A model generated the notes under the pieces. It saw only the letters and a program-made list of their open reading frames with translations. It made no database searches and was not told the DNA's origin. From Caenorhabditis remanei (lineage: Eukaryota; Nematoda; Chromadorea; Rhabditida; Rhabditidae), in NCBI RefSeq assembly GCF_010183535.1, contig NC_071329.1, positions 5,084,001-5,148,000 on the forward strand: a DNA stretch of 64,000 nt, given 5' to 3'. The stretch's first letter is position 1. Each line of letters starts with the position of its first letter. The translations under genes were made by a program, and so were the position numbers. Below, in pieces: positions 12,179-23,800 of the stretch.

Positions 12179-12387
12179 ACACTTTTTAGCAGTTTTTCGA
12201 ATTTTTTGATCTCGATTTCATGGTTTACTGGTATTTTGGTCGATCTAGTCATCACTTTTCAAATTCTGTGCATATTGCTTATGGTTTTCATGTGATTTTT
12301 CTAAAGTTTGTGCTATTTTCCTGTTGTGACATAAGAATTTTGTAGTTTTATTGCTTGAAAATTTGTGAAATTTTGCTAAACGTGCTC

Positions 12388-12393
12388 AATAAA
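12388..12393 (+). terminator. osta-2 polyadenylation signal
   Basis: AATAAA about 210 nt after the stop codon, in an AT-rich 3' region. Confidence 0.6.
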
Positions 12394-12539
12394 TGTTTTC
12401 TGAACTAAAAATCCTGTTTTCCATCAATTTTAGGTGAAAAATAATAGAAAAGAACTCCAATTCATTCAGAAATGTAATTTTTAATGATTTTTAGACAGAA
12501 TTTCTATAATTTTTCACGAAAAATCATCAAAAACCGCGA

Positions 12540-13026
12540 AAAATTCACTAGCCGCCTTTCCGATTCAAACGACCGCGCATATTTGTTTAAAGGCGCATGC
12601 TATTTCGGCGACGGGTCTCGCCACGACCGTTTGCCTCCGCCGTCTTCGCCGACTGAATCCTAAAATTTTTTACGTTTCTTTTCGCGATTTTTGCTGTTTT
12701 TGTATGTTTTTTCGCTGAAATTTTACCATTTTATGATTTAGAAAAATTCTACAAACAAAAATCAACATATTTCACCTAGAAAATGTCAGTTTTCATCGAA
12801 ATTTTAGACTGATTTTTGAAAAATAGGTTTTTGATTTTGTAAAATTTAGTTGGCAAGTTCTCTTCGTTGATTTTTCTTCATAATCAAAATTCTGGCGACT
12901 CTTCAGTTAGTAAGTCAACGTTTATTAATTTTGAAATGCGTCATTTATCGATTTTTTGCCGTCCACCTATTGTTTTTTCTCCGTTTGTCTCAAATTTCCC
13001 CAATAATTTTTCCATTTCTTCCAGGT
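12540..13026 (+). promoter_or_regulatory. rpl-37 upstream region
   Basis: 850 bp separate the osta-2 stop from the rpl-37 start. A GC-rich patch near 12545-12660 (TTTAAAGGCGCATGC, GGGTCTCGCCACGACC) resembles a dispersed worm repeat rather than a specific promoter. The acceptor TTTCTTCCAG ends at 13024, two bases before the ATG, as expected for a spliced-leader site. An upstream in-frame ATG at 12931 would precede this acceptor and is not used in this reading. Confidence 0.55.
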
Positions 13027-13800
13027 ATGACTAAGGGTACCCAGGCCTTCGGAAAGAAGCACGTCAAGTCCCACACGCTTTGCAAGCGTTGCGGACGCTC
13101 GTCGTTCCACATCCAGAAGAAGCGTTGCGCTTCATGCGGATACCCAGATGCTAAGAAGAGAACCTACAACTGGGGAGCCAAGTCCATCCGTAGACGCACT
13201 ACCGGAACTGGCCGCACTCGCCATTTGAGAGACGTCAACAGACGCTTCAGGTAATTTATTTTGGAATTCTGAAAGCAGTAGATTCAGCGGACGTTGATGA
13301 GAACACTATCTTATACGAAATTGTTTATATGGTCAGAAGAACGCAAGTTTCTCTTTCGGTTCTGAAGGTATTCTGAACATTTGAACCGTATTTGCTTTTG
13401 AAGATAGTAATTATCATCAAAAAATGCTTATTTTCTACTTTTGAAAACAATATTTGCAAAAACTTCCGCATTCTGTGATTGATTTGTCAAAAGCTAACGA
13501 TTTATTCCTGTTTTTCGCAAATAATGCTCCTTCAGTTTCATTTGAGGTGGTTGAACACACTTTAAGTGATTTGAGTGATAAATCGGCACGAAAAGCTTTC
13601 AAATTTTGATAACACTGCAAAATGCGGTTTCACGAATCATTCGTGACCGAATATCGCTCAATCATAAGGTTTAGTGCTCTCACACCATTCTGTAATTGCG
13701 ACTTTTGAAAATCAGTTGACTCGTCGAAACTTTCTTATTTTTCAGAAACGGATTCCGCGAGGGAACAACTCCAAAGCCACGCGCCCAACCAACCAACTAA
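13027..13800 (+). CDS. rpl-37: 60S ribosomal protein eL37
   Basis: Exons 13027-13250 and 13746-13800 encode 92 aa, matching the eL37 length. It is a large-subunit rRNA-binding protein with one zinc ribbon: Cys19, Cys22, Cys34 and Cys37 (LCKRCG...CASCG). The signature start [12 protein letters not shown], the [17 protein letters not shown] core and the basic tail ending PKPRAQPTN are all present. The splice joins AG|A as an arginine codon. Codon use is strongly biased (AAG, CGT, ACC), as expected for a highly expressed gene. The 495-nt intron is long for a small ribosomal protein gene and free of the local repeat families. The short 5' UTR behind a TTTCTTCCAG acceptor fits a trans-spliced mRNA. 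Confidence 0.97.
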
Positions 13801-13822
13801 TTTGTTGCTGTTAATTGTTGAC

Positions 13823-13828
13823 AATAAA
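13823..13828 (+). terminator. rpl-37: rpl-37 polyadenylation signal
   Basis: AATAAA 22 nt after the stop codon. Confidence 0.85.
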
Positions 13829-13927
13829 CTGTCTACGTTCCAAATATAAGTTTTTGTTAACTCGTTTTCACACATTTCCCTGAAATAAGAAAGAAAAGAA
13901 GACAACAACGAGTGTAAAGCTCAATAA

Positions 13928-13933
13928 TTTATT
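13928..13933 (-). terminator. nhr-61: nhr-61 polyadenylation signal
   Basis: AATAAA on the minus strand about 38 nt beyond the nhr-61 stop. It lies about 100 bp from the convergent rpl-37 signal. Confidence 0.75.
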
Positions 13934-13970
13934 AAAAAGTGATTATCATCTTATGATCAGAAATTTTATT

Positions 13971-16452
13971 TCAAAATTGTCTTCTATACCGGTGATCCCT
14001 AAGTTCCGTAGACCAGTTGCCAAGATCAATAACGTGTAAGACGTCGGAAAGTTGAATATTATCAGTTGACAAGTGTACCAGCTCCTGAAATTCAAACTTT
14101 GAAAAATGTTGAAGATGCTTGGGCGTTTACCATAATAGATGCAACAAATAGAACCATTTTTGATAGGCGGACACCTTTTTCTTGCTCCGGGAGATCTATA
14201 CAATGCGTGAGAAGTTCCAGGTAAAAATCTCTAGCTTCTGCTAGCACTTTTTCAGTTTTGGGCGACACATTAGGCACAGCTGAAACAAGAAATCGATTGA
14301 AATGGACAGAACAAGAGACCAGGAAACTCACGATCCGCCAAAATCACCATAACCGCTCCCACCATTCTCTCCTCATCCGACAATTTCATTCTCTTCAATG
14401 GCTCCACCAAATTCTCCAAACTCTTCTGCGACACGCCGTTGTAGCTGAAATTTCAGAGAGGATTAGAATAATGAATCGTCGCGGCCTATCCCCGTACTCG
14501 ACGTACTCAATTCGAACTCCATGTTTGCCTTCTGTTTTCGGCATATCATTGACGGCGGCCGGGTGATACGATCCATTGGCATAACAGACACCGTTGCAAC
14601 CAGCTTCGGCACTCCACGTGGAGCACAACCACCAGTAGAACGCGGCGAATCGAGATTTGGCGATTCTCATCTTATCCTCTTCTATCACATTTTCTAGTTG
14701 ATCAATCGATTTCAAAATATCTACAAATAGCACGAAAGCCCTTCGGAAGTCATTCACCACATCAGTCAACGTGGCGATTCGCTCAGCTGTCGGCGTTAAC
14801 GGTGTTCGTGGCGAGACCACTTTAGTATTATAAAATGCGTATTGAAAATCATATTGTCCTGGATAACTGACTTTCCACAGCTCCTCGGGGTCAGTTCTCG
14901 TGTATATCCCTCGTAGCCTATCGATTATTTCCTCTTTTAACATTTCACTCTTCGTTTTTTCCACTTCTGTCTGTATGCCAAACGATATCGTCTCCGGAAT
15001 ACTAACTTCATCCCATTCCAACGTGTCTTCTACTGTTTCCCCTTGCACCGCCCGTGGATTCATACCGACGAACAGACATCTGGCGAGACGACACGAGCGA
15101 CAAGCGTTTCGTTGTTCTGCAAAATTGGAGGTTTTATCACTGGCGGTTGTGGCGAGCAGTGGAAAGCGACCGCATGGTGTAGTGGTTAGCGCTGTTGTTT
15201 GAGGATCGCGGGTTTTTGGTTCGAGTCCACACCATGGCAACTTCTTTTTGTTTTTGTTATTTTTTCAGAATTTTCAGCTCACCTTTTCCCATCTGACATT
15301 TCCCACCATGCCTACACGCATACGTCCTATTCTTCCATATACTTCTGCGAAAAAATCCTTTACACCCGTTGCACGCGTTCACTCCGTAATGTTTGCCGAG
15401 CGCCTGAAAAAAAAATAGAAAATTATAATTCTGGAGGGAAGGGAAGATCTGTCTGTGTGTTTGGATGTCCTATTCGGATGTTCTTGTGAGCTCTTCTGTC
15501 TTTATGCGAGCGAAAACAACGCAACTTTCCGAAAATGTATTTTTAAAAATTTACAAAGTTTGATAAGGTAAAACTGGGCCAAACTTTGTCAAAAATTTTC
15601 AAAAATTTCAAATTTTTTAGAACAAGTCTAGATCTTCATTTTTGTAATTGACAACTTTTTTGTATCTTTTCTCCCTGAAGAGTTACAACCAGTTAAAGAC
15701 ACGAAGCGTTTTGGCTGCGCAGTGAGGTAGGCAAGCTTCGGGACCTACAGTAACTCAGGGAACTACCGTATAGAAAAGTTGTCAACTACAAAAATTGAGA
15801 TCTAGACTATATCAATATTTTGGTATAGATTTGTTTGAAAATGACTGTTATTTTCAAAAGTTAGGAAAGGTTGAAGTTCGAGAAAATTTTCATTTTTGAA
15901 AAAAAGAACTAAAGTTTGGAAGCTTGAATTTCTAGCTGAAAATGATATTTGCTTAGCAAATTTTATATGAATCAAACGTAAAAATTTTGAGGATTCTGAA
16001 CATGTTTTTAAATTTTTGATAGCGTCAAAACTGACAGAGATACACAGGTTTTGGTCTGGACGATTTTTTTCATTTTTTCCCTGGAGAACATTGACTAAAA
16101 GTGGCGTATCTCTGTCAGTTTTGGCGCTATCAAAATTTTGAAAACATATTCAGAATCCTCATGATTTTTGCTTTCTATTCATACAAACTTCAGTTCAAAA
16201 AGTTTAAGTTTTCGGAAAATTCTGAGGCAATCTAGCAGCTAGTGTTCCCTAGAAGGCTAGGCTCCCTTCAATGTATGTCTGTTGTTGGTCGTTCCTGATG
16301 TCTAAGTGTCCGGATGTCCACATGTTTCCAAGAAGCGTTTAGCCTTTGACCCTTACCAAATCTCCACACACGGCGCACTGAAGCGGCGATTTCCTCGGCG
16401 GCGACGGTGAAGACGTCGAGGCCGTCGATGAGCTTATCGAGTCGACTATCAT
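13971..16452 (-). CDS. nhr-61: Nuclear hormone receptor, short form
   Basis: The six downstream exons alone make a 400-aa protein starting at the ATG 16452-16450. That ATG follows directly on GTTTTCCAG, so the site could be a spliced-leader acceptor for an internal promoter or the ordinary acceptor for the distant exon at 43982. All introns (52-953 nt) have consensus borders and phases that close the frame to TGA at 13973-13971. The stop lies 170 bp from the rpl-37 stop, a tight convergent arrangement. Confidence 0.85.
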
Positions 16453-17796
16453 CTGGAAAACGGCACCAATTCATTCTTTCCTTATTTTCGGAGATCGATA
16501 TCGTTTGTTGCGGATCGAGAAAGGGGGAACTACAGTTTAGTTGTATGGGTGGGTGGGGGTGAGAGAGTGTGGGGAATGGAGAGACGTAGAGAAACGAGAG
16601 AAACGGTAAAAGAATAAGGAAACAGGAGAAAGGAAGAATACGAAAAATCCACCGTTTTCGGTGAAATGGAAAAATGATATCTTGGACCTGATTTGTCTAC
16701 GAAAATTAAAATTTTCTTTCGGTGGCCTAGAATACCAAACTATAGATTTTCTAGGCCAGCTGACCTAGAATTCCAAAAACCCGGAGGTTCTAGGCCAGCA
16801 CCATAACAAACAGCATTGCAAACAGCAGTACAAGATAGGTTTTTAGAACAGTTTTAAAAAATTCCAAAAAATTTCTTATTGCTGAAATTGACCAAGTTTA
16901 AGAGCCCATCACAACCTCAAATCTCACTGCTATTATATAAATTTTAGATATATTATAGAACACATCTAGAACTACATTTTTGCTGCTGACAATTTTTTTG
17001 TATCTCTTCACCGTAAAAAGTTATACCGTGCTGAAGTTGTGGCTCTCTCACTCCATGGCACGCAGGCTTCCAAGAGCTACAGTAGTCCAGGGAGGGTTCG
17101 TACAAAAAAGTTGTCAACTACAAAAATATAGCCCTAGGTTTGATCTACATAATACAAAAAATTTCAGAACAGACAAGTCAGATTTCGAAAAGTTATGGTA
17201 GTTTGAATTATAACTTAATTTTCATTTTTAGAAAAAAAATTGAAAAAAGTTTCGAAATTTTTCTAAGCAAATTTTATATGATTAAAAAGCCCACATCTTC
17301 TACTTTTCAAAACAGATTTTAAACCCCACCTATTCCAAAACCCTACCAAGTTAGACCCTACCAAAATCCCCCCCACCAAAGCACATCAAGTTCAAAATGA
17401 ATCGAGATGTTTCCTCTCTCGCAGGGGGTCCAAATATACCGAAAGGACAACCGTGAAAAAAAGGGGGCGTGGCTTGAGAAAGAGAGATTCAGAGAGTGAG
17501 ATAAGGAATCCGTCGGTTCGGGTATACGGTATTTTTGGGGAATTTTCACGTCACCCGGAAAATTTTCGTAGTTTTCGATTTTTTTGCATTTTTTAAGTGT
17601 GAATGTCTGTCCGGATGTCCAGATGTCCAATTGAGACTCTTGGAGATCCGGACATCCGGATATCCAGACAAACAGACAGACAGATAGACAGAGCTATGTA
17701 TGAAAACGGTTACTGTAGCTACAGTAGTTCGACAGTACGGGTTTCTGACTGTGTGTTTGTTTGTCCGGATTCCCACTTTGGAAGTTTGGACATCCG

Positions 17797-17844
<48 letters not shown>

Positions 17845-20800
17845 TCCGGACAAATGAACGAAAACATGAGATATCATAACATGATTTCGTGCCTACAGTA
17901 GTCCCAAACTAATGTACGTCTGTGCATCTGTCTGTCCAGATGTCCAGATTTCCGACACACAGACAGACCAAAGAGCCAAAAAAAACTTCTGACGTCAAAA
18001 CCCAACGAAAAAAAAGAGATTATCCGTCACATTCTATCCAAAAATCCTAATGAATAGAGCCGGCGGATTTGGCACAAAAAAAAGATCACCTGCTCTCGAT
18101 GTGATCTTTCAATTCATTGACGACATCCGGACATCAAGACACACCGACACATGCTTCCTCTTGTGTATCCGAACGGTAATCTAGATGATCATCTTGAGAA
18201 ATTTTTCTTTGAAAAAAACATCTGGGATACTGTAGAGATGGGTTAATTGATGTCTCCTACGCTATCGGAATGTTTGTGTGTGGACTAGATTTTTGTTGGG
18301 GAAAAATATTTGAAGGAAAATCGAAAAGATGAGAAAAAAGAGGAAGATCTCGACCGAAAATTTTGTAGATTGAGATCCTGGTGTGTCTGTCTGTGTGTCC
18401 GGAATGTCCGGATGACCACATTTTAAAATTATTTCTTACTAATAGCGTAACAATTGCTTTAACTGTGTAAGCTGTTTTCAAAAAAAAAATTTTTTTTAAT
18501 TAATTAAACACATTTTCAATGCTCTATAACTTTTCCGGGAGACACTGTAGCAAAAAGTTGTCAACTACAAAAATAAAGCTCTAGGCTTGTTTTATAACAT
18601 ATCAAAAATTGAAAATTACAGAATCATTTCTGGCACCGTACCGTAATCTTAAAGCTGGAGTACTCCCACTTTCTCTAGAAGACTCGTTCACCACTGACTT
18701 CTAAGACCTACAGTACCCTAGGAAGTGACGATACAAAAAAGTTGTCAACTATAAAAATGGAGAACTAGGGTTGATCTAAAACATATCAAAAATTTAAATA
18801 AATACAGTTTGATTTGGTAGCAAGGTAGAGTTGCGAAATTTCCAAATTTTCGAAAATTTCAAATTTTTTTTTAAAGTGACATCACTTCAACTGATCATAA
18901 CTCTTTAGGGAAAACACCTAGACAAATAATTTTAATTTAAAAACAAAGCCTAATCTAAAGTTTACGACACATCAAAAAATCAATGTTATAGGACATAACC
19001 AGTCCCAGTGACACCATCTCAAAGTTTACCAATTTTTGAAAAAAAACTGCTTTTTCTTTTTTTTGAATTTTCATAACTTCTCCAAATCAAATCACTATTT
19101 TTTTCCAAAATTCTTACTGAAAATCTTAATAACCAAATCTAAACCTCCATTTTTGTAGTTGACTATTTTCTGGTACCGCCCCTCCCTGGGGTACTGTAGC
19201 ACCAAGAACCACGGGTGAAAGGTGCACCAAAACGCTCTTCTACTTCAACGACCTATATCTGCTTAAAGACGGCTTGTACAAAAAAGTTGTCAATTACAAA
19301 AATGTAGATAAAGATTTGTTCTACAACATATCAAAAATTTGAGCTACTGGAGCAACAAGAGCTCCGGGTGACACCTTTTCAAAGTTGCTCACTAGGAATC
19401 TTGACCGAAAACTAATATATTTAGTGTCGACACGACTAGACTGCTTTTTCTTTTCTTTTTTCTTGCTGCAATTGCAATTTTTCTGGTCAACGACTCATTA
19501 GAAAACGGGAAAAAGGAGCAAAAACATCTCTGAGCTCTGCAATAAATTGAATGAAGCATTTGTGCTCATTGAGCTCACAAGCCAAAACTTTTTTTCCGAA
19601 AAAAGAGTTCAGCGGGGTCGCATTGCCCGGAAAAAAGAAACTTTGAGTACTAGACAGAGAGAGATGAGAGAGTGTGTGAAGTGGAGAGACGCAGAGAAAT
19701 TGGAATCGAGAAATGGGGAGTGCAAAGAGTTCAAAAATCTGAACGTCTGGGGAGAAAGGGCAGCGTAAACAAGTCAATTTTTTGCGGGATTATGAATCAG
19801 AAAATGTTTTTTTTGTTTCAAATTTTCATAAATTTTGAATGCGTCAGAAGTACAGTACCTCCTAAGTCGTGGTGAGACCCTAAAATGGATTACTGTAGGA
19901 CTACAGTAGAAGTGGAAATCGCGTCTGAGGCGCGCCATTTAGAAAAGGAATGAGAGAATGGCGGTTATCCGGCAAATTTAAGGTTTCGGAGAAAATCAAA
20001 AAGTAAAAGGCGTCAGAGGCGCGCCAGCCTTCGTTTCTAAAACTCGGAATTTGGGATATCTACTCACAGAAAAATTGGTTTTTCAAAAAATTGGGTTCCT
20101 GGACATCCGGACATGCAGACACACAGGCAGACAGGTTTTTGCAAAAAAATAAGAGAAAATTTGGACATTTGGACAGGTGGACACACAGATAGTCGGCATT
20201 TTAAAAATTAGAATTCTGGATATCCGGACACCTGGACACACAGACAGACTAGTTGTTCTAATATTGAGAAGTTCAAAAAATGCGGACATTCGGACATTCG
20301 GAAACGTTTTTTTTTCGAAAATTTTCCGATTTTTTTTTCTAAAAACCTCTTACGACTGATCTTTTGTAGGTTTCAAAGGTTTTACTTGAGAAAAAATGTG
20401 CAAATTTTTCACAAAATAATTTTTTGCAATCAATTTTTTTTTCTAAAAATTGTATTTTGGATCATAATTACTATCCGAAGATAGCTGAGGAGGATTCTGA
20501 CACAAAAAGTGACGCCGTCTCCCATCTAAATTCTAAAATTTCCCCCATCCAGAAGTAAAAGTAGAGTGAAGTGTGAGAGAGAGCAGACTACGGACACTTT
20601 TTTTGTTGAAAAGGGCACAGAAATAGTGTGTGAAGAGGGGAGAGTGGTTAGAGAAGGGGGAAAAAGGGCCCAATGGGATCAAGTTGCACATATAGGGGGC
20701 AGAAGACGTATATATACTTCTTGAGCTTTGAAAATGGACCGAGAGAATGTCGGCGCAGGAAATTATGAATGCGCTGGATTAACATATAATAGCACTCTAA

Positions 20801-23800
20801 ACAAAACTATATTGAATTATCTCAATTTTGTATACTTTCCCGTTCTTATGCTAAAAACCAAGTTTACCATACGATTCCCCGTGTCTTATTACCCATATCC
20901 TGCAATTTTCAGCCTATTATCTCAAAGTATCGTAAGATCCGGTGCACTGTACGCAATTTGGTCGAACGGTGTTTGCGTACAATACACCGGATCTTACGAC
21001 ACTTTGAGCTACCGTACTAAAAATTTGAGGGATATAGAAAATGAAATATGAAGAATCTAGTCGCAACAAGGATTTTTGGAAATTTTGCAAAATTTACACG
21101 TTTCTGGGAGTCGAAAGTTTTTTCTTCGATTTCTCATTTTTTCCAGATTCCTACCCAAAAATCAATGCTGCCATTCGATTCCCCGTGTCTTATTACCCAT
21201 ATTCTGCAATTTTCAGCCTATTATCTCAAAGTGTCGTAAGATCTGGTGTACTGTACGCAATTTGGTCGAATGGTGTTTGCGTACAGTACACCGGATCTTA
21301 CGACACTTTGAGCTATTGTGCCGAAATTTGGCGTATAGAGGTAATAAGATACGGGGAATCTAGTGGTGATGATAGTTTTTATAAATGTTGAGATTTTCCC
21401 TTTTGTTTTGGGAGATTCCGATTTTCTTCCTCTCAAAGTAAAATATTCGAAACACCAACTTCACCACTGGATTCCCCGTGTCTTTTTACACCAGTCCACC
21501 ATTTTTCAGACCTTTAGCTCAAAATGCCGTAAAATATAGTGCATTGTACGCAAACACATCTCAAACAAATTGCGTACAGTACATCACACTCTTACGACAC
21601 TTCGAGCTACCGTACTAAAAATTGGTGGGTACATCAAACCAGACACAAGGAATCCGATGGTATCCTTAGTTTTTCGAAATTCTACTGTAAAAGTTTGGTT
21701 TTGGTCCCCAAAGACAACTTTTTGAACCGAAAAAAGTGACGAGTCAAAAAAAAGTCAACAAAGAATCAAAAAATCATAATGTTGTCGTGGTTTCTATGGA
21801 AGTTCTCTCTCTCTTTTTCTCTGCGTAGTCAGAAGAATAGAAAAGAGCCGATCGAAAAACAGCTGGCGACGTGTCTGGAGAGACTCTAGTTCTCTTCTGA
21901 TTTATGCCGACATCATGTGGGTTTCAGTTATTTTTGTTCGAAGAAGAGAAACTCTGATAGAATTTTCAGAATCCTTGTAAAATTTCATACTATACTCAAA
22001 AAAATTGAGTCGCTAACTCAAAGTGTCGTCAAATCGGGGGTACTGTACGCAATTTGGTCAAACGGTGTTTGCGTACAATGCGCAGGATTTTACGACACTT
22101 TAAGCTAGAGGGCTGAAAATTGGTGCACATAGGTAAAAAGACACGGGGAATCTGAATCCAGTGACAAAACTAGTTTTTTTGAAAATTGGACTGGAAAATC
22201 AAGAAAACAAGGGTCAAACTTTTGACACATGATGAAAATCTAAAAATTTACAGAAACCATTATTACCAATAGATTTCCCATATCTTTTTACCACTATTCA
22301 CGAAGTTAACTCAAAGTGTCGTAAGATCTGGTGTATTGTACTCAACTTGGTCGAAACGTGTTTGCGTACGGTACACCGGATCTTACGACACTTTGAGATA
22401 TCGAGCTGAAAATTGGTGAATAGGCGTAAAAAGACATGGAGAATCTCATAGCACCCTTAATTTTATGTGAAAACAAAATGTTCATAAAGTTTCCACCGCT
22501 CAAACTAGAATTTCTATTTCTAGACATTTGCATGTCATTTCTACTTTAGAATCTAATTATGTGTTAACACCTGCTTATTTCATAAAATCAAAAACTAAGC
22601 CCTAGAATTAGATTTGGAAAGAAAAAGTGTGAAAGATCAAACTAAACTATTTTAGATATTCCCTTGAGTCAATGGATGGTGATTTTCAAAAAGAAATTTT
22701 TTGAAAATCGAATTATCACGAATATTCGTAATCTCTTCTATTCTAATCAGCGATCTTTTGATTTTCCGAAAGATTAGAGGTTCTGAGAAAGTGAGAAAAA
22801 GTTTTCTGAAAAGAAATCAAATTGCACAATACAACATACGTACGGCGGTGGGTGGCGGAATGAATGGACACTCGTTACGTCAATGATGATTTTTGAAAGA
22901 GGAGAACAATAACTACAGTGTATTCCGGAAAAGTGTATGATATGGTTTTTGATCTGCTGACAAAAAAATTTGAAAACGTGTTTATAGTTTGGAGTTTCTT
23001 GCTAGAACTCTTTTTTGTCGGCTCCTCGAGCTCTGGAGCTCAAGACTTTCAACAAACAAAAACGTTTTCAGATTCCCCATGTCTTTTTACCCCTGCTCAC
23101 CAATTTTTACTTCGATATCTCTATTGTCGTAAGATCCGGTGTACTGTACGCAATTTGGTTGAAAAGTGTTTGCGTACAGTACACCGGATCCTACGACACA
23201 TGGAGCTACCGTACTAAAATTGGTTTTCGAAATTTGTGTTCAAAAAATTGGAAACAGTGCAGGTACAGTAACCCAGATTTCGAAAAATAGAAAAAACCGA
23301 CAATCGCGAGAGCGTCCAAGACACGCCAGACTCAGAGAGCCAACTTTTCAGAAAATGAAAATATGGACATCAGGACATTCGGACGCACAAACAGACAATT
23401 TATTCAAGAAAATGAGGTAGTTTGGACATCTGGACATGTGGACACACAGACAGACGGAATTTTAAAAATTTGAATTCTAGATATCCGGACAAACTTTTTG
23501 AAAAATGAAAAAAAAACATGTGGACATCCGGATAACTTGACACACAGACAGACAACTTTGCCAATAGTTGAAAAATCTGGACATCCGGACGTACAGATCC
23601 ACCGACAGACTTGACTTCTTGTCGAAATGATACATAAAAGGGGTTCTCATGGTCTTTTAACTTTTTGTTTGAATTTTAAGCTCCGCCTCCAAAAATGGTC
23701 AGTGGCACACTTTTCGAGTACAAAGGTTTGTATAGACAGTTTGAGAGGCCTTATTTTAGGGTGGGATCTAAAATTGTATTAATAATTCTCGACTTTTACG

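Noticed and set aside
9817..13800. Operon of osta-2 and rpl-37
   Set aside because: The ~850-bp gap is far larger than the ~100 bp typical of worm operons.
15171..15238. Functional tRNA gene
   Set aside because: Boxes are good but acceptor and anticodon stems do not pair; kept as tRNA-like pseudogene.
14395..15240. Single 281-aa nuclear receptor ORF with ATG at 15240
   Set aside because: Its start lies inside the tRNA-like sequence of an intron and its end reads through a donor at 14506; the spliced model restores both zinc fingers and the ligand-binding domain.
17546..17857. Cys/Ser/Val- and Thr/Asp/Arg-repeat ORFs
   Set aside because: Translations of the GACA microsatellite.
20728..21391. 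Overlapping ORFs with the recurring peptide [20 protein letters not shown]
   Set aside because: The same peptide appears dozens of times in both strands because it is the family A palindrome translated; no splice context or coding bias.
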